Positions 31,922-41,016 are shown, counted from the stretch's first letter. The stretch: DNA of 64,000 nucleotides from Streptomyces sp. HD (GCF_028369295.1 NZ_JAQMYP010000018.1:1-64000); one strand, 5' to 3'. Numbers and translations: made by a program. The notes: generated by a model from the sequence alone, not told the origin.

Positions 31922-34519
31922 ATGACCGAGCAGTACGTGTTGGACCTTCAGGAGGTCGACGAGACGCAGGTCGCGGTCGTCGGCGGCAAGGGCGCGCACC
32001 TGGGCGGGCTGTCGCGGATCGAAGGGATCCGCGTCCCGGGTGGCTTCTGCGTGACGACGGGCGCCTTCCGGCGGATCATGGCGCAGGTGCCGTCGATCGA
32101 CGACCTGCTCGATCAGCTGTCGCGTGCGGACCCGGACGACGGGGAGTCGATCCGCACGCTCAGCGCACAGATCCGCCGGACCATCGAAGAGACCGCCGTC
32201 CCGGGCGATCTCGCGACGGAGATCACCCACGCGCTCGCCCGCATCGGCGAGCGGGCCGCCTACGCCGTCCGGTCCAGCGCGACGGCGGAAGACCTGCCGA
32301 CGGCCTCCTTCGCCGGCCAGCAGGACACGTACCTGAACGTCGTGGGGCCGACGGCGATCCTCCGGCACATCAGCCGGTGCTGGGCCTCGCTGTTCACCGA
32401 GCGGGCCGTGACCTACCGCCGGCGCAACGGCATCGACCACCGTACGGTCCACATGGCCGTGGTCGTCCAGCAGATGGTCTTCCCGCAGGCGTCCGGCATC
32501 CTGTTCACGGCCGACCCCGTCACGGGCAATCGTAAGGTCGCCACCGTGGACGCCGGCTTCGGCCTCGGCGAGGCCCTGGTCTCCGGCCTGGTGAACCCGG
32601 ACGTCTTCAAGGTGCGAGACGGTGAAGTGGTCGCCAAGACGATCGCCGCCAAGCAGCGTGCCGTGCACGCCCTGCCGGCCGGCGGTACGCAGGAAGTGGC
32701 GGTCGACGCACAGCGGCAGGAGCAGCCTGCGTTGACGGATGCGCAGGTCGTGCGGCTCGTGCAGCTCGGGCGGCGGATCGAGGCGCACTTCGGCCGCCCG
32801 CAGGACATCGAATGGTGCCTGGTCGACGATGGCTTCCGGATCGTGCAGAGCCGGCCGATCACCACGTTGTTCCCCATCCCGGAGACCGGCGACCAGGAGA
32901 ATCACCTCTATGTCTCCGTCGGTCATCAGCAGATGATGACCGACCCCATGAAGCCACTGGGGTACTCCATGTGGCAGCTGACGGCCATGGCGCCGATGCA
33001 GGAGGCCGGGGGAAGGCTGTTCGTCGATGTCACCCGGCGCCTGGCCTCGCCTGCGAGCCGCGCCGCCCTCCTGGAGCTCATGGGGAAAGGCGATCCGCTG
33101 GTCAGGGACGCTCTGGAGACGGTCCTCGACCGCGACGGCTTCGTCCCGTCGCTCCCGGACGCGGGTCCCGGCGGGCCGCCGGTCGGCGGCGCGTCCAACC
33201 CGATCGAGACCGATCCGGCCATCGTCACCGAGCTGATCGAGCGCAGCCGGACATCCATCGCCGCCCTGGAACGCGACATCCGGACGAGGACCGGACCCGC
33301 GCTGTTCGACTTCCTGTTGGAGGCATTCCAGGAGCACAAGCGGGTCCTCAGTGATCCGCTGAGCATGCAGGCGATCATGGCGGGGATGGAGGCCACGTGG
33401 TGGCTCAACGACAAGCTGCGGGAATGGCTGGGTGAGAAGAACGCGGCTGACACGCTGACACTGTCCGCCCCCGACAACGTCACCTCGGAGATGGGACTGG
33501 CGCTGCTCGACGTCGCGGACGTGATCCGCCCGCATACGGAGGTGGTGGCGTTCCTGCAGGGCGTCGACGACGACGGCTTCCTGGACGAGTTGGCGAAGCT
33601 CCCGGGCGGGACCGAAGCACGCGACGCCATCGAGGCCTACCTCGACCGGTACGGAATGCGCTGCGTCGGCGAGATCGACATCACCAGGCCTCGCTGGCGC
33701 GAGCGCCCCGCCACGCTCGTGCCCGTGATCCTCGACAACGTCAGGAACTTCGAACCGGGTGCCGCCGAACGGCGCTTCGAACAAGGGCGGCAGAAGGCGC
33801 AGGAAAAGGAACAGGACGTGCTGGCACGCCTGCGGGCCCTGCCGGACGGGGAGCGCAAGGCCGACGAGGCCAAGCGGATGATCGACCGGGTCAGAACCTT
33901 CATCGGGTACCGGGAATACCCGAAGTACGGCATCATCAGCCGCTACTTCGTCTACAAGCAGGCCCTGCTGGAGGAGGCCGAGCGCCTCGTGCAGGCCGAG
34001 GTGCTTCCCGAGCGGGAGGACGTCTTCTACCTCACTTTCCAGGAGTTCCACGACGTCGTGCGCTCGTGCCAGGTGGATCACCGGCTGATCCAGCGGCGCA
34101 AGGACGAGTTCCGGTCGTACCAAGCGCTCACACCGCCCCGGGTGCTCACCTCGGACGGAGAGGCCGTCACCGGGGCCTACCGGCGCGACGACGTGCCGGC
34201 CGGCGCGCTGATCGGCCTGCCGGTTTCCGCCGGCACCGTCGAGGGACGGGCCCGCGTCGTCCTGGACATGGCGGAGGCCGATCTCGAAGCGGGCGACATC
34301 CTGGTCACGGCCTTCACGGACCCCAGCTGGTCACCGCTGTTCGTCGGTATCGCGGGCCTGGTGACGGAGGTGGGCGGTGTGATGACCCATGGCGCGGTGA
34401 TCGCCCGGGAGTACGGCTTGCCGGCCGTCGTGGGCGTGGAGGGGGCCACCCGGCTGATCCGGGACGGGCAGCGGATCCGTGTGCACGGAACCGAGGGGTA
34501 CGTCGAGATCCTGTCCTGA
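31922..34519 (+). CDS. rph: Rifamycin (rifampin) phosphotransferase
   Basis: 865 residues, the length of Rph enzymes. They use ATP to phosphorylate the ansa-chain hydroxyl of rifamycins, leaving AMP and phosphate. Residues about 1-315 are the ATP-grasp domain (VVGGKGAHLGGLSRIEGIRV, AYAVRSSATAEDLPTASFAG with QQDTYLNVVG, IEWCLVDDGFRIVQSRPITT). Residues about 325-755 are the rifampin-binding helical domain (VSVGHQQMMTDPMKPLGYSM, YGIISRYFVYKQALLEEAER). Residues about 775-865 are the swivelling phosphohistidine domain with GGVMTHGAVIAREYGLPAVV, the catalytic His being residue 823. The start ATG at 31922 sits 99 bp after a rifamycin-associated element. Ordinary PEP synthases lack both the middle domain and that element. 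Confidence 0.95.
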   Translation: MTEQYVLDLQEVDETQVAVVGGKGAHLGGLSRIEGIRVPGGFCVTTGAFRRIMAQVPSIDDLLDQLSRADPDDGESIRTLSAQIRRTIEETAVPGDLATEITHALARIGERAAYAVRSSATAEDLPTASFAGQQDTYLNVVGPTAILRHISRCWASLFTERAVTYRRRNGIDHRTVHMAVVVQQMVFPQASGILFTADPVTGNRKVATVDAGFGLGEALVSGLVNPDVFKVRDGEVVAKTIAAKQRAVHALPAGGTQEVAVDAQRQEQPALTDAQVVRLVQLGRRIEAHFGRPQDIEWCLVDDGFRIVQSRPITTLFPIPETGDQENHLYVSVGHQQMMTDPMKPLGYSMWQLTAMAPMQEAGGRLFVDVTRRLASPASRAALLELMGKGDPLVRDALETVLDRDGFVPSLPDAGPGGPPVGGASNPIETDPAIVTELIERSRTSIAALERDIRTRTGPALFDFLLEAFQEHKRVLSDPLSMQAIMAGMEATWWLNDKLREWLGEKNAADTLTLSAPDNVTSEMGLALLDVADVIRPHTEVVAFLQGVDDDGFLDELAKLPGGTEARDAIEAYLDRYGMRCVGEIDITRPRWRERPATLVPVILDNVRNFEPGAAERRFEQGRQKAQEKEQDVLARLRALPDGERKADEAKRMIDRVRTFIGYREYPKYGIISRYFVYKQALLEEAERLVQAEVLPEREDVFYLTFQEFHDVVRSCQVDHRLIQRRKDEFRSYQALTPPRVLTSDGEAVTGAYRRDDVPAGALIGLPVSAGTVEGRARVVLDMAEADLEAGDILVTAFTDPSWSPLFVGIAGLVTEVGGVMTHGAVIAREYGLPAVVGVEGATRLIRDGQRIRVHGTEGYVEILS

Positions 34520-34536
34520 CCGACCACACCGGTCAG
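34516..34536. terminator. Short convergent hairpin overlapping two stop codons
   Basis: CTGACCG (34516-34522) and CGGTCAG (34530-34536) form a 7-bp stem that includes the rph stop and the stop of the opposing expansin fragment. It is a weak terminator candidate. Confidence 0.4.
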
Positions 34537-34952
34537 CGCTTGGCGAACTGGCGCCGGCCGGGCTGGTCGACGTTCGGGGTGATGGTGATGCCCGAGTCGG
34601 TGAGTGTCTCGCCGTAGAGGTCGGTGATGCGGATGCCGGAGCCGCAGCCGGTGCCGTTCTCCGAGACGAAGTAGTTGTATTCGTGGCGCGGCAGTCGGGT
34701 CCAGGTGGAGCCGGTGCGGACTTCCAGGGCGGCGACGGGATTGCGGTGGTTGCGGACCTGGATGCCGCACCACCACTGCGAGGAGCCCTCCTTGTAGCGG
34801 TAGGTGACGGGACCGCCGATGTCCGGGCTGACGAGCCGCCAGGTGATCGGCACCCGGCCCGCCACGGGGTCGGCGATCTGCGCGAAGGCACGCTCACTGA
34901 GGTCGATGTCCCCGGGGCGGCACTCCGGGCACCGGCTCCCCTCACCGGTCAC
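34533..34952 (-). pseudogene. 5'-truncated expansin-like protein
   Basis: 139 codons from a GTG at 34952. The sequence begins within an expansin: CPECRPGDIDLSERAFAQIA followed by DPVAGRVPITWRLV is the end of the D1 (double-psi barrel) domain. GGPVTYRYKEGSSQWWCGIQ, VRNHRNPVAALEV and YNYFVSENGTG, LYGETLTDSGITI make a full D2/CBM63 cellulose-binding domain. The signal peptide and most of D1, including its conserved acidic site, are missing. The start overlaps the zincin stop (GTGA), so it may still be translated. Without a signal peptide it could not reach the cell wall. Confidence 0.75.
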
Positions 34953-35596
34953 AGTCCGTCGCGCACCATCGCGGCGACGATCTGGACGTGGCGGTCGGCC
35001 GCCGTGTTGGAGAACTCGTTGTCGTAGTTCAGGCCGTAGGGCCAGAAGTGGCCGCCGCCCGTGGACAGTTTGGCGCTGCCGCCGTCGAACTGCCTGACCA
35101 GCGCCGTGGCCTGCCCGCCGGTCCAGGTGCCGCTGCCGCCGAGGCGTGACCAGCCCGAGCTGGTGCCCACGCCGATGGTGTGGGCGATCTCGTGCAGCGC
35201 GGTCCGTTCGTTCATGTAGCTGCGGTTGCCGAAGCGGATGGTGCCGTTGAGATTGCCGTCCGCGGTGGGCACGCTCGGGTCGTAGCGGACGGTGATGGCC
35301 TTGCCCAGGTCGCTGAGGATGTTGTAACGGGCGACCGCGGCGTTCATGGCCCGGGTGATGAGGTCGTAGGCGGTGCGCTGGTCCTCGGTGGGGTTGCCGG
35401 CGCGTTCGAGCGTCCAGGTGATGGAGGCCGCGGCCCTCACCTGTTCCTGCGCCGCCGAGGCGGGTGTGGTCTGCGGGGTGGCCTGTGCCACGCCAGGACC
35501 GAACAGGACAGCGCCGGTCAGCGCAACGACAACCGCCTTGTCGCGCCAGGGTATGGGGGTGCGCCGAGTGGGCTTCGGAGCCCGTCGTGAACTCAT
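34949..35596 (-). CDS. Secreted zincin-type metallopeptidase-like protein
   Basis: 215 residues. Residues about 1-40 form a twin-Arg/basic signal region (SSRRAPKPTRRTPIPWRDKA then VVVALTGAVLFGPGVAQA). The mature protein contains NERTALHEIAHTIGVGTSSG, an HExxH zinc site extended to HTIGVG, then SRLGGSGTWTGGQATALVRQ and GHFWPYGLNYDNEFS. The third His of the metzincin motif HExxHxxGxxH is not in its usual place, so the third ligand must come from elsewhere. The ATG at 35596 follows GGAGGACCTCTCC. The truncated expansin gene follows with a 4-nt overlap. The substrate is unknown. Confidence 0.8.
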   Translation of the reverse strand: MSSRRAPKPTRRTPIPWRDKAVVVALTGAVLFGPGVAQATPQTTPASAAQEQVRAAASITWTLERAGNPTEDQRTAYDLITRAMNAAVARYNILSDLGKAITVRYDPSVPTADGNLNGTIRFGNRSYMNERTALHEIAHTIGVGTSSGWSRLGGSGTWTGGQATALVRQFDGGSAKLSTGGGHFWPYGLNYDNEFSNTAADRHVQIVAAMVRDGL

Positions 35597-35718
35597 GGAG
35601 AGGTCCTCCTGGGGGGGTGGGCCGTCGCGCTGCTGTTGGGGGCGACGGTGGTTCAGGTGGCGATCCTGCCGACTCCCGCCCCGGACGAGGGAGGGTGCGG
35701 TCGTCGCGGTGGCCGGCG

Positions 35719-35823
35719 TCACGCGTAGTAGGTGCGCGGCTCGGTGACGGTGCCGTGGGTCTCGCAGGCTCCGGTGCCGGGGGACGCGCGAACGCAGAGT
35801 GCGGCGCGTGACGACGACCTCAT
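35719..35823 (-). pseudogene. Short ORF resembling the start of a secreted LPMO-like protein
   Basis: An ATG at 35823 behind GGGAGGACACCTC opens 34 codons ending THGTVTEPRTYYA. The block HGTV-EPRTY resembles the mature N-terminus of AA10 lytic polysaccharide monooxygenases (His at position 1 after the signal peptide), here with a shortened, poorly hydrophobic leader. A LacI-type palindrome lies about 27 bp upstream. It is probably a collapsed remnant; the family match is suggestive only. Confidence 0.35.
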
Positions 35824-35849
35824 GAGGTGTCCTCCCGGGGCGGGCCGGA

Positions 35850-35861
35850 GAAAGCGCTTTC
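35850..35861. promoter_or_regulatory. LacI-family-type operator palindrome
   Basis: GAAAGCGCTTTC is a perfect 12-bp palindrome with the central CG typical of LacI/GalR-family sites that control polysaccharide utilisation. It is located between the short LPMO-like ORF (minus) and the methyltransferase gene (plus). Confidence 0.55.
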
Positions 35862-35934
35862 ACCGATTTCCGGAGGGTAATGACGTGTCTTGGGCATGTC
35901 AACGATGTGATGCTTCGCATGCGATGATCGGCCC

Positions 35935-36750
35935 ATGGCACAGGATGCGCGGGACACCTCCGGCAACGGCTATCTCCTGGACAACCGTCAGGCCGAGGCG
36001 GGCGAGCGGTTCGACGCACTGTCGGCGCTCTTCAACCCGTCGACCTTCCGGCACTTCGAGACGCTCGGCGTCGACGAGGGCTGGCGGTGCTGGGAGGTCG
36101 GCGCCGGCGGGCCCACCGTGTCGGCCTGGCTGGCCGAGCGCGTCGGCCCCGGCGGGCACGTCGTGGCCACCGACATCGACACCTCCTGGATGCCGGAGGC
36201 CACCGGCTTCGAAGTGCTGCGCCACGACGTGGCGGCCGACGCACCCCCGGCCGGGGGGCCGTTCGACCTGATCCACGCCCGGCTCGTACTGATCCATGTC
36301 GCCGAGCGCGACCGGGCCCTGCGGTCGATGGTCGAGGCGCTGCGCCCCGGCGGCCGACTGCTGCTGGAGGACGGCGACCCGGCGTTGCTGCCCCTGATCT
36401 GCCCCGACGAGTACGGCCCCGAGCAGGAGTTGGCCAACAGGCTGCGCCGCGGCTTCCGCGAACTGATGCGGCAGCGTGGCGCGGATCTGGAGTACGGGCG
36501 CAAGCTGCCGCGGCTGTTGCGTGAGGCCGGGCTCGTCGACGTCGAGGCCGACGCCTACTTCCCGATCACCTCACCCGCGTCCACCGTGCTGGAGGAGGCC
36601 AGCGTCCGACAGGTCCGCGACAAACTCGTCGCCGCGGGGCTGGCCACCGACGAGGAGATCGACCGCCACCTGGCCAACGTCACCGCGGGCGGCCTGGATC
36701 TGGCCACCGCGCCGATGATCTCCGCCTGGGGGCGGCGCCCCGCGGTCTGA
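35935..36750 (+). CDS. Class I SAM-dependent methyltransferase
   Basis: 271 residues. WRCWEVGAGGPTVSAWLAER (residues about 52-71) is motif I of the Rossmann methyltransferase fold, VVATDIDTSWM motif II, FDLIHARLVLIHVAERDRAL motif IV, and LRPGGRLLLEDGDPALLPLI the following strand. The C-terminal half (PRLLREAGLVDVEADAYFPI) completes the small-molecule methyltransferase type. The substrate is unknown. The ATG at 35935 is preceded by GATGATCGG, a poor ribosome site. Confidence 0.88.
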   Translation: MAQDARDTSGNGYLLDNRQAEAGERFDALSALFNPSTFRHFETLGVDEGWRCWEVGAGGPTVSAWLAERVGPGGHVVATDIDTSWMPEATGFEVLRHDVAADAPPAGGPFDLIHARLVLIHVAERDRALRSMVEALRPGGRLLLEDGDPALLPLICPDEYGPEQELANRLRRGFRELMRQRGADLEYGRKLPRLLREAGLVDVEADAYFPITSPASTVLEEASVRQVRDKLVAAGLATDEEIDRHLANVTAGGLDLATAPMISAWGRRPAV

Positions 36751-36789
36751 GGCGGTCCTGCCCCGAGCCGGGATCAGGGTTCAACCTGC

Positions 36790-37623
36790 CTACAGCCGTT
36801 CGCCCTTGGGGCCGGGCGGAAGGGCGCCCAGGAAGCGTATGTGGGGGCGGTCGCCGGGGCCGACGGGCTGGGTGACCGCGGCGCGTACGCCGTAGACCTC
36901 GGCGATGAGGGGTTCGGTGAGGACCTCGGCCGGAGTGCCGTTCGCCACCACGCGGCCCTGCTTGAGGACGAGGACCCGGTCGCAGTACATGGCGGCCAGG
37001 TTCAGGTCGTGCAGGGCGACGACGCTGGTGAGGCGGAGTTCGGTGATCAGGTCCAGCAGGGCGAGCTGGTGCTGGATGTCGAGGTGGTTGGTGGGTTCGT
37101 CCAGCAGCAGTTCGCGGGGTTCCTGGGCGAGGGCGCGGGCGATCTGGACGCGCTGGCGTTCGCCGCCGGACAGGGTGTGCCAGGGCCGGTCGGCCTTGTC
37201 GGTGAGGCCGGTGCGGGCCAGCGCCGAGCGGACGGCGGCCTCGTCCGCCGGTGCCGCGGGACTCAAGGCCCGGCGGTGCGGGATGCGGCCGAGGCGTACG
37301 ACGTCGAGGACGTTCAACGCGACCTGGGTGTCGGCCTGTTGCTCCACCACGGCGACCCGTCGGGCGACCGTGCGGCGGCCCAGCCGGCCCAGCGGGCGGT
37401 CGTCCAGAGTGACGGAGCCGGAATCCGGGGCGATGACACCGGCGAGCAGCCGCAGCAGGGTGGACTTGCCCGAGCCGTTCAGGCCGAGCAGACCGGTGAC
37501 GGTCCCCGGACGCGGGGCAAGGCTGACGCCGTCCAGGATCAGGGTGCCGTCGGCCGTACGACCGACCCGGTCGGCGCGCAGGCCCGTCGACGGGGCGGGG
37601 TCGCTCAGCGGGTCCCTGCTCAT
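36790..37623 (-). CDS. btuD: ABC transporter ATPase, cobalamin-type (BtuD-like)
   Basis: 277 residues. TVTGLLGLNGSGKSTLLRLL is Walker A, WHTLSGGERQRVQIARALAQ the ABC signature, RELLLDEPTNHLD Walker B, and SVVALHDLNLAAMYCDRV contains the switch His. It belongs to the FecE/BtuD class that energises siderophore and vitamin B12 importers. The ATG overlaps the permease stop (ATGA). As third gene behind a cobalamin riboswitch it is assigned to B12 or cobamide uptake rather than iron; this rests on regulation, not on its own sequence. Confidence 0.88.
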   Translation of the reverse strand: MSRDPLSDPAPSTGLRADRVGRTADGTLILDGVSLAPRPGTVTGLLGLNGSGKSTLLRLLAGVIAPDSGSVTLDDRPLGRLGRRTVARRVAVVEQQADTQVALNVLDVVRLGRIPHRRALSPAAPADEAAVRSALARTGLTDKADRPWHTLSGGERQRVQIARALAQEPRELLLDEPTNHLDIQHQLALLDLITELRLTSVVALHDLNLAAMYCDRVLVLKQGRVVANGTPAEVLTEPLIAEVYGVRAAVTQPVGPGDRPHIRFLGALPPGPKGERL

Positions 37624-38672
37624 CGGCTGCCCCGGTTCCGGTAGAGGACGAGGACGAACGCCGGGACACCGATGAGCGAGGTCATCACGCCCACCGGCAC
37701 CTCCTGCGGGTCGAGGAGGGTACGGGCGAGGGTGTCGACCCAGACCAGGAACACCGCCCCGGCGAGCGCGGTGGCGGGCAGCAGCCGGGTGTGCCCGGGG
37801 CCGGTCAGCGGGCGGACGGCATGCGGGAGGACCAGGCCGACGAAGCCGATCGCGCCGGCCGAGCTGACCAGAGCCGCCGTCAGCAGGGCGGTCGTGCACA
37901 GCAGGACCAGGCGGGTGCGGGCCACGTGCACGCCCAGCGCGGCCGCGGCGTCCTGACCGAACGCGAACGCGTCCAGCGCGCGGGCGTACCCGGCACACAC
38001 CAGCAGTGTCACAGCCAGGGCCGCCAGGCCCACGCCCACGTCGGTCCAGCCGGCCCCGCTGAGGGAGCCGAGCAGCCAGAACAGCACGCTGCGGGTGGCC
38101 TCCGCGTCGGCCGCCGTCACCACGACGAAGGAGGTCAGCGCGGAGAACAACTGCATCGCGGCGACCCCGGCGAGCACCACCCGGTCCGTGGTGCCGCCCA
38201 GGGTGTGGCTGAGCAGCAGTACCAGCCCGAAGGAGACCATCGCACCGAGGAACGCGCCGCCGGAGACCGACAGCAGGCCGCCGCCCGCACCGAGTACGAC
38301 GACCATGACCGCGCCGGTCGATGCCCCCGAGGAGACGCCCAGGACGAAGGGGTCGGCGAGCGGGTTGCGCAGCAGGGACTGCATCACCGCCCCGCACACG
38401 GCGAGCCCCGCGCCGCACACCGCGGCGAGCAGGGTGCGCGGCAGCCTCAGGTTCCACACGATGCCGTCCCGGATGGGCGTCAACTCCGCGCGGCCCCAGC
38501 CGAGATGGGCCGCAACCGTCGCCCACACGTCCCCTACGGCGATGTCCGCGGGCCCGATGGTGATCGCCACGGCCACCGAGACGCACAGCAGCGTGAGACC
38601 GGCAGCCCACAGCACCGTACGCCGCAGTCCGCGCAGCGCCGCCGGGGCGACGGCCGACAGCACGGTGCTCAC
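37620..38672 (-). CDS. btuC: ABC transporter permease, FecCD/BtuC family
   Basis: 350 residues with about nine to ten membrane helices. Family blocks are visible: WNLRLPRTLLAAVCGAGLAV, CGAVMQSLLRNPLADPFVLG, VSSGASTGAVMVVVLG, LDAFAFGQDAAAALGVHVAR and SSAGAIGFVGLVLPHAVRPL (the coupling segment). The GTG at 38672 overlaps the binding-protein stop by 4 nt, and its own stop overlaps the ATPase start. It forms the membrane channel of the importer. Confidence 0.92.
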   Translation of the reverse strand: MSTVLSAVAPAALRGLRRTVLWAAGLTLLCVSVAVAITIGPADIAVGDVWATVAAHLGWGRAELTPIRDGIVWNLRLPRTLLAAVCGAGLAVCGAVMQSLLRNPLADPFVLGVSSGASTGAVMVVVLGAGGGLLSVSGGAFLGAMVSFGLVLLLSHTLGGTTDRVVLAGVAAMQLFSALTSFVVVTAADAEATRSVLFWLLGSLSGAGWTDVGVGLAALAVTLLVCAGYARALDAFAFGQDAAAALGVHVARTRLVLLCTTALLTAALVSSAGAIGFVGLVLPHAVRPLTGPGHTRLLPATALAGAVFLVWVDTLARTLLDPQEVPVGVMTSLIGVPAFVLVLYRNRGSR

Positions 38673-39712
38673 CCCGCGTAGCGGAACTGCCGCAGGGCCT
38701 GCGCCACCTTCTCCACGCCCTCGACCGTGCGGATGGTCGGGTTCATGGCCTGCCCGGACAGGAACACGTACTGCTTCCTCCGCACCGCGGTCATGTTCTT
38801 CGTCACCGGGTCGGACTCCAGGAACTCGATCTTGCTCGCGGCGGTTTCGGCCGTCTCCTGCTTGCGGGACAGGTCGCCGATGACGATGACTTGGGGGTCG
38901 CGGTCGGCGACGGTCTCCCAGTTGACCTGGGGCCACTCCTCGTGGGTGCCGTCGAAGGAGTTCCTGGCCCCGAGTTCGCGGGTGATGACGCCGGGGGCGC
39001 CGCAGCAGCCCGCGACGTAGGGGGACTGGGAGTTGGCGAACCAGTACATGAGGGTGACGTCCCCGACGTCGAGCCCGGCGCTCGCCGTCGCCAACCGGGC
39101 CTTGAGCTCGGCCACGAGCTTCCGGCCGCGTTCCTCGACGTCGAAGATCCTCGCCAGGTCGGTGATCTCGCCGTAGACCGCGTCCATGGTCAGCGGCTTG
39201 GCCCGCGAGCCGTCGCCGTCGCCGCTGTTGTCCTTGCCGGCACAGTCGGAGGGGGAGAGGTACGTGGGCACGCCGAGCTTCTCGAACTGCTCGCGGGTGG
39301 CCACCCCACCCTTGCCGAGCGTGGAGGCGAAGGAGGCGGCGACGAAGTCCGGCTCGGTGTCCAGGACCTTCTCGAAGGACGGGGCGTTGTCCGCCAGTCG
39401 GTCCACCTCGGCGTTGGCCTTCTCCAGTCCCTTCGCCACCGGATCGGTCCAGGTGGCGGTGCCCACCATCCGGTCGGCGAGGCCGAGGGACAGCATGATC
39501 TCGGTGGTGCCCTGGTTGAGGGAGACCGCCCGCCGTGGAGGCGCCTCGACGCGCACCTGGTGACCGCAGTTGTCGAGACCGACCGGATGACCGGCGGAGG
39601 CACCTGCGGCCGGACTGTTCGCCTCCGCACCGGAGGAGCCGCCACAGCCGGTCAGCAGCAGGGCACCGCTCAGGAGTACGGCGGCAGGACGGACAGGGCG
39701 TGCGAACGGCAC
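38669..39712 (-). CDS. btuF: ABC transporter substrate-binding lipoprotein (cobalamin/cobamide type)
   Basis: 347 residues. The lipobox VLLSGALLLTGCGG places the lipidated Cys near residue 23. The mature protein is a class III binding fold: RRAVSLNQGTTEIMLSLGLA, DRMVGTATWTDPVAKGLEKA, ANAEVDRLADNAPSFEKVLD, TEPDFVAASFAS in the first lobe, a long linking helix, and VTLMYWFANSQSPYVAGCCG, APGVITRELGARNSFDGTHE, VADRDPQVIVIGDLSRKQ in the second. First gene of the three-gene importer, and it follows the riboswitch at 39785-39965 by about 70 bp. Confidence 0.88.
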   Translation of the reverse strand: MPFARPVRPAAVLLSGALLLTGCGGSSGAEANSPAAGASAGHPVGLDNCGHQVRVEAPPRRAVSLNQGTTEIMLSLGLADRMVGTATWTDPVAKGLEKANAEVDRLADNAPSFEKVLDTEPDFVAASFASTLGKGGVATREQFEKLGVPTYLSPSDCAGKDNSGDGDGSRAKPLTMDAVYGEITDLARIFDVEERGRKLVAELKARLATASAGLDVGDVTLMYWFANSQSPYVAGCCGAPGVITRELGARNSFDGTHEEWPQVNWETVADRDPQVIVIGDLSRKQETAETAASKIEFLESDPVTKNMTAVRRKQYVFLSGQAMNPTIRTVEGVEKVAQALRQFRYAG

Positions 39713-39784
39713 GGGACTTCCTTCGGCGTCGAGGGCTCTTGCGCGAAGCCCGGTCGTACGGTGCTCCCCCCGGCCCTTCCCGCT

Positions 39785-39965
39785 GCCGGAGGCTGCCAGC
39801 AGGTCTTCGGACTCGGGGTCACCCGGACGAGACGCCTTCCCGGACCGTGTTCGCCGTCCAGTGGCCGTTGCCCCGCCCGTCGCCCTGACCGCTGCGCGTC
39901 AGCTCCGGATTCGCACCGGATTCCCTGACCCGTGCGCGTACGTATACGCACACGGGTACGACTGG
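39785..39965 (-). ncRNA. Cobalamin riboswitch
   Basis: Read on the minus strand, the leader has the hallmark B12-riboswitch blocks in order: a P2 stem with CACGGGTCAGGGAATCCGG and GGTGCGAATCCGGAGCTGAC, then CGCGCAGCGGTCAGGG, and near the 3' end GAGTCCGAAGACCTGCTGGC, the B12 box variant. All of the conserved core is present between the meaB stop and the binding-protein gene. Cobalamin binding would be expected to lower expression of the importer. The expression platform (translation or transcription) was not resolved. Confidence 0.93.
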
Positions 39966-40033
39966 CCTCGGCAAGCTACCACAGGAGCCTCAGGCTCCCC
40001 GATCACACCTCAGGTGGGGGGCATCCGCGGGGC

Positions 40034-41016
40034 TCAGGAGAGCTCGGCACTCCCCAACGCCCCCAGAATGCGCTCGGCCGCCAGCGTCGGTGTCAACGTG
40101 CCGTCCCTGACCTGCTGTTCGAGGAGCGGTGTCAGGGCCCGTACCGCGGGGTCGGCGTGGAGGCGGCCGAGGAGTTCGTCGCGGACCATGTTCCAGGTCC
40201 AGTCGACCTGCTGGTCGCGGCGTTTGGCGGCGAGGCGGCCGGTCGAGTCCAGCAGGGTGCGGTGCTGTTCGAGGCGCTCCCAGACGACGTCCAGACCGCT
40301 CGACTCGCGGGCGCTGCAGCTCAGCACCGGAGGTGTCCAGGCGGCGTCCTTGCCGTGCATCAGCCGCAGCGCGCCCGCCAACTCCCGTGCCGCCGCCCGG
40401 GCGTCGCGCTCGTGGGGGCCGTCCGCCTTGTTGACGGTGATCACGTCGGCCAGTTCCAGGACACCCTTCTTGATGCCCTGCAACTGGTCGCCGGTGCGGG
40501 CGAGGGTGAGCAGCAGGAAGGAGTCGACCATGTTCGCGACCGCGGTCTCGGACTGGCCGACGCCGACCGTCTCCACCAGGATCACGTCGTAGCCCGCCGC
40601 CTCCATCACCACGATCGACTCACGGGTCGCCTTGGCGACCCCGCCCAGCGTGCCCGCGGTGGGGGAGGGGCGCACGAACGCCGCCGGGTCGACGGCCAGG
40701 CGCTCCATACGCGTCTTGTCGCCCAGGATCGAACCGCCGGTACGGCTGGAGGAGGGGTCGACGGCGAGGACGGCCACCCGGTGCCCGAGCCCGGTCAGCA
40801 TCGAGCCGAACGCGTCGATGAACGTCGACTTGCCCACCCCCGGCACCCCGCTGACGCCGATCCGCCGGGCCCGGCCGCTGTGCGGGAGCAGCTCGGTGAG
40901 CAACTCCTGTGCCAGCGGCCGGTGTTGGGGGCGGGTGGACTCGACGAGGGTGATGGCGCGCGCGATGATCGCCCGCTTCCCGTCGAGTACCCCCTTCACA
41001 TACGCGTCGACATCGA

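Noticed and set aside
31829..34123. A 764-codon open frame antisense to rph
   Set aside because: Same mirror effect; rph has all catalytic motifs on the plus strand.
31922..34519. Phosphoenolpyruvate synthase
   Set aside because: The ATP-grasp and phosphohistidine domains are shared, but the central domain, 865-residue length and the rifamycin-associated element point to rifamycin phosphotransferase.
36790..39712. Iron-siderophore uptake system
   Set aside because: The proteins alone fit FecCD-type siderophore importers, but the leader is a cobalamin riboswitch, so B12/cobamide uptake is the better call.
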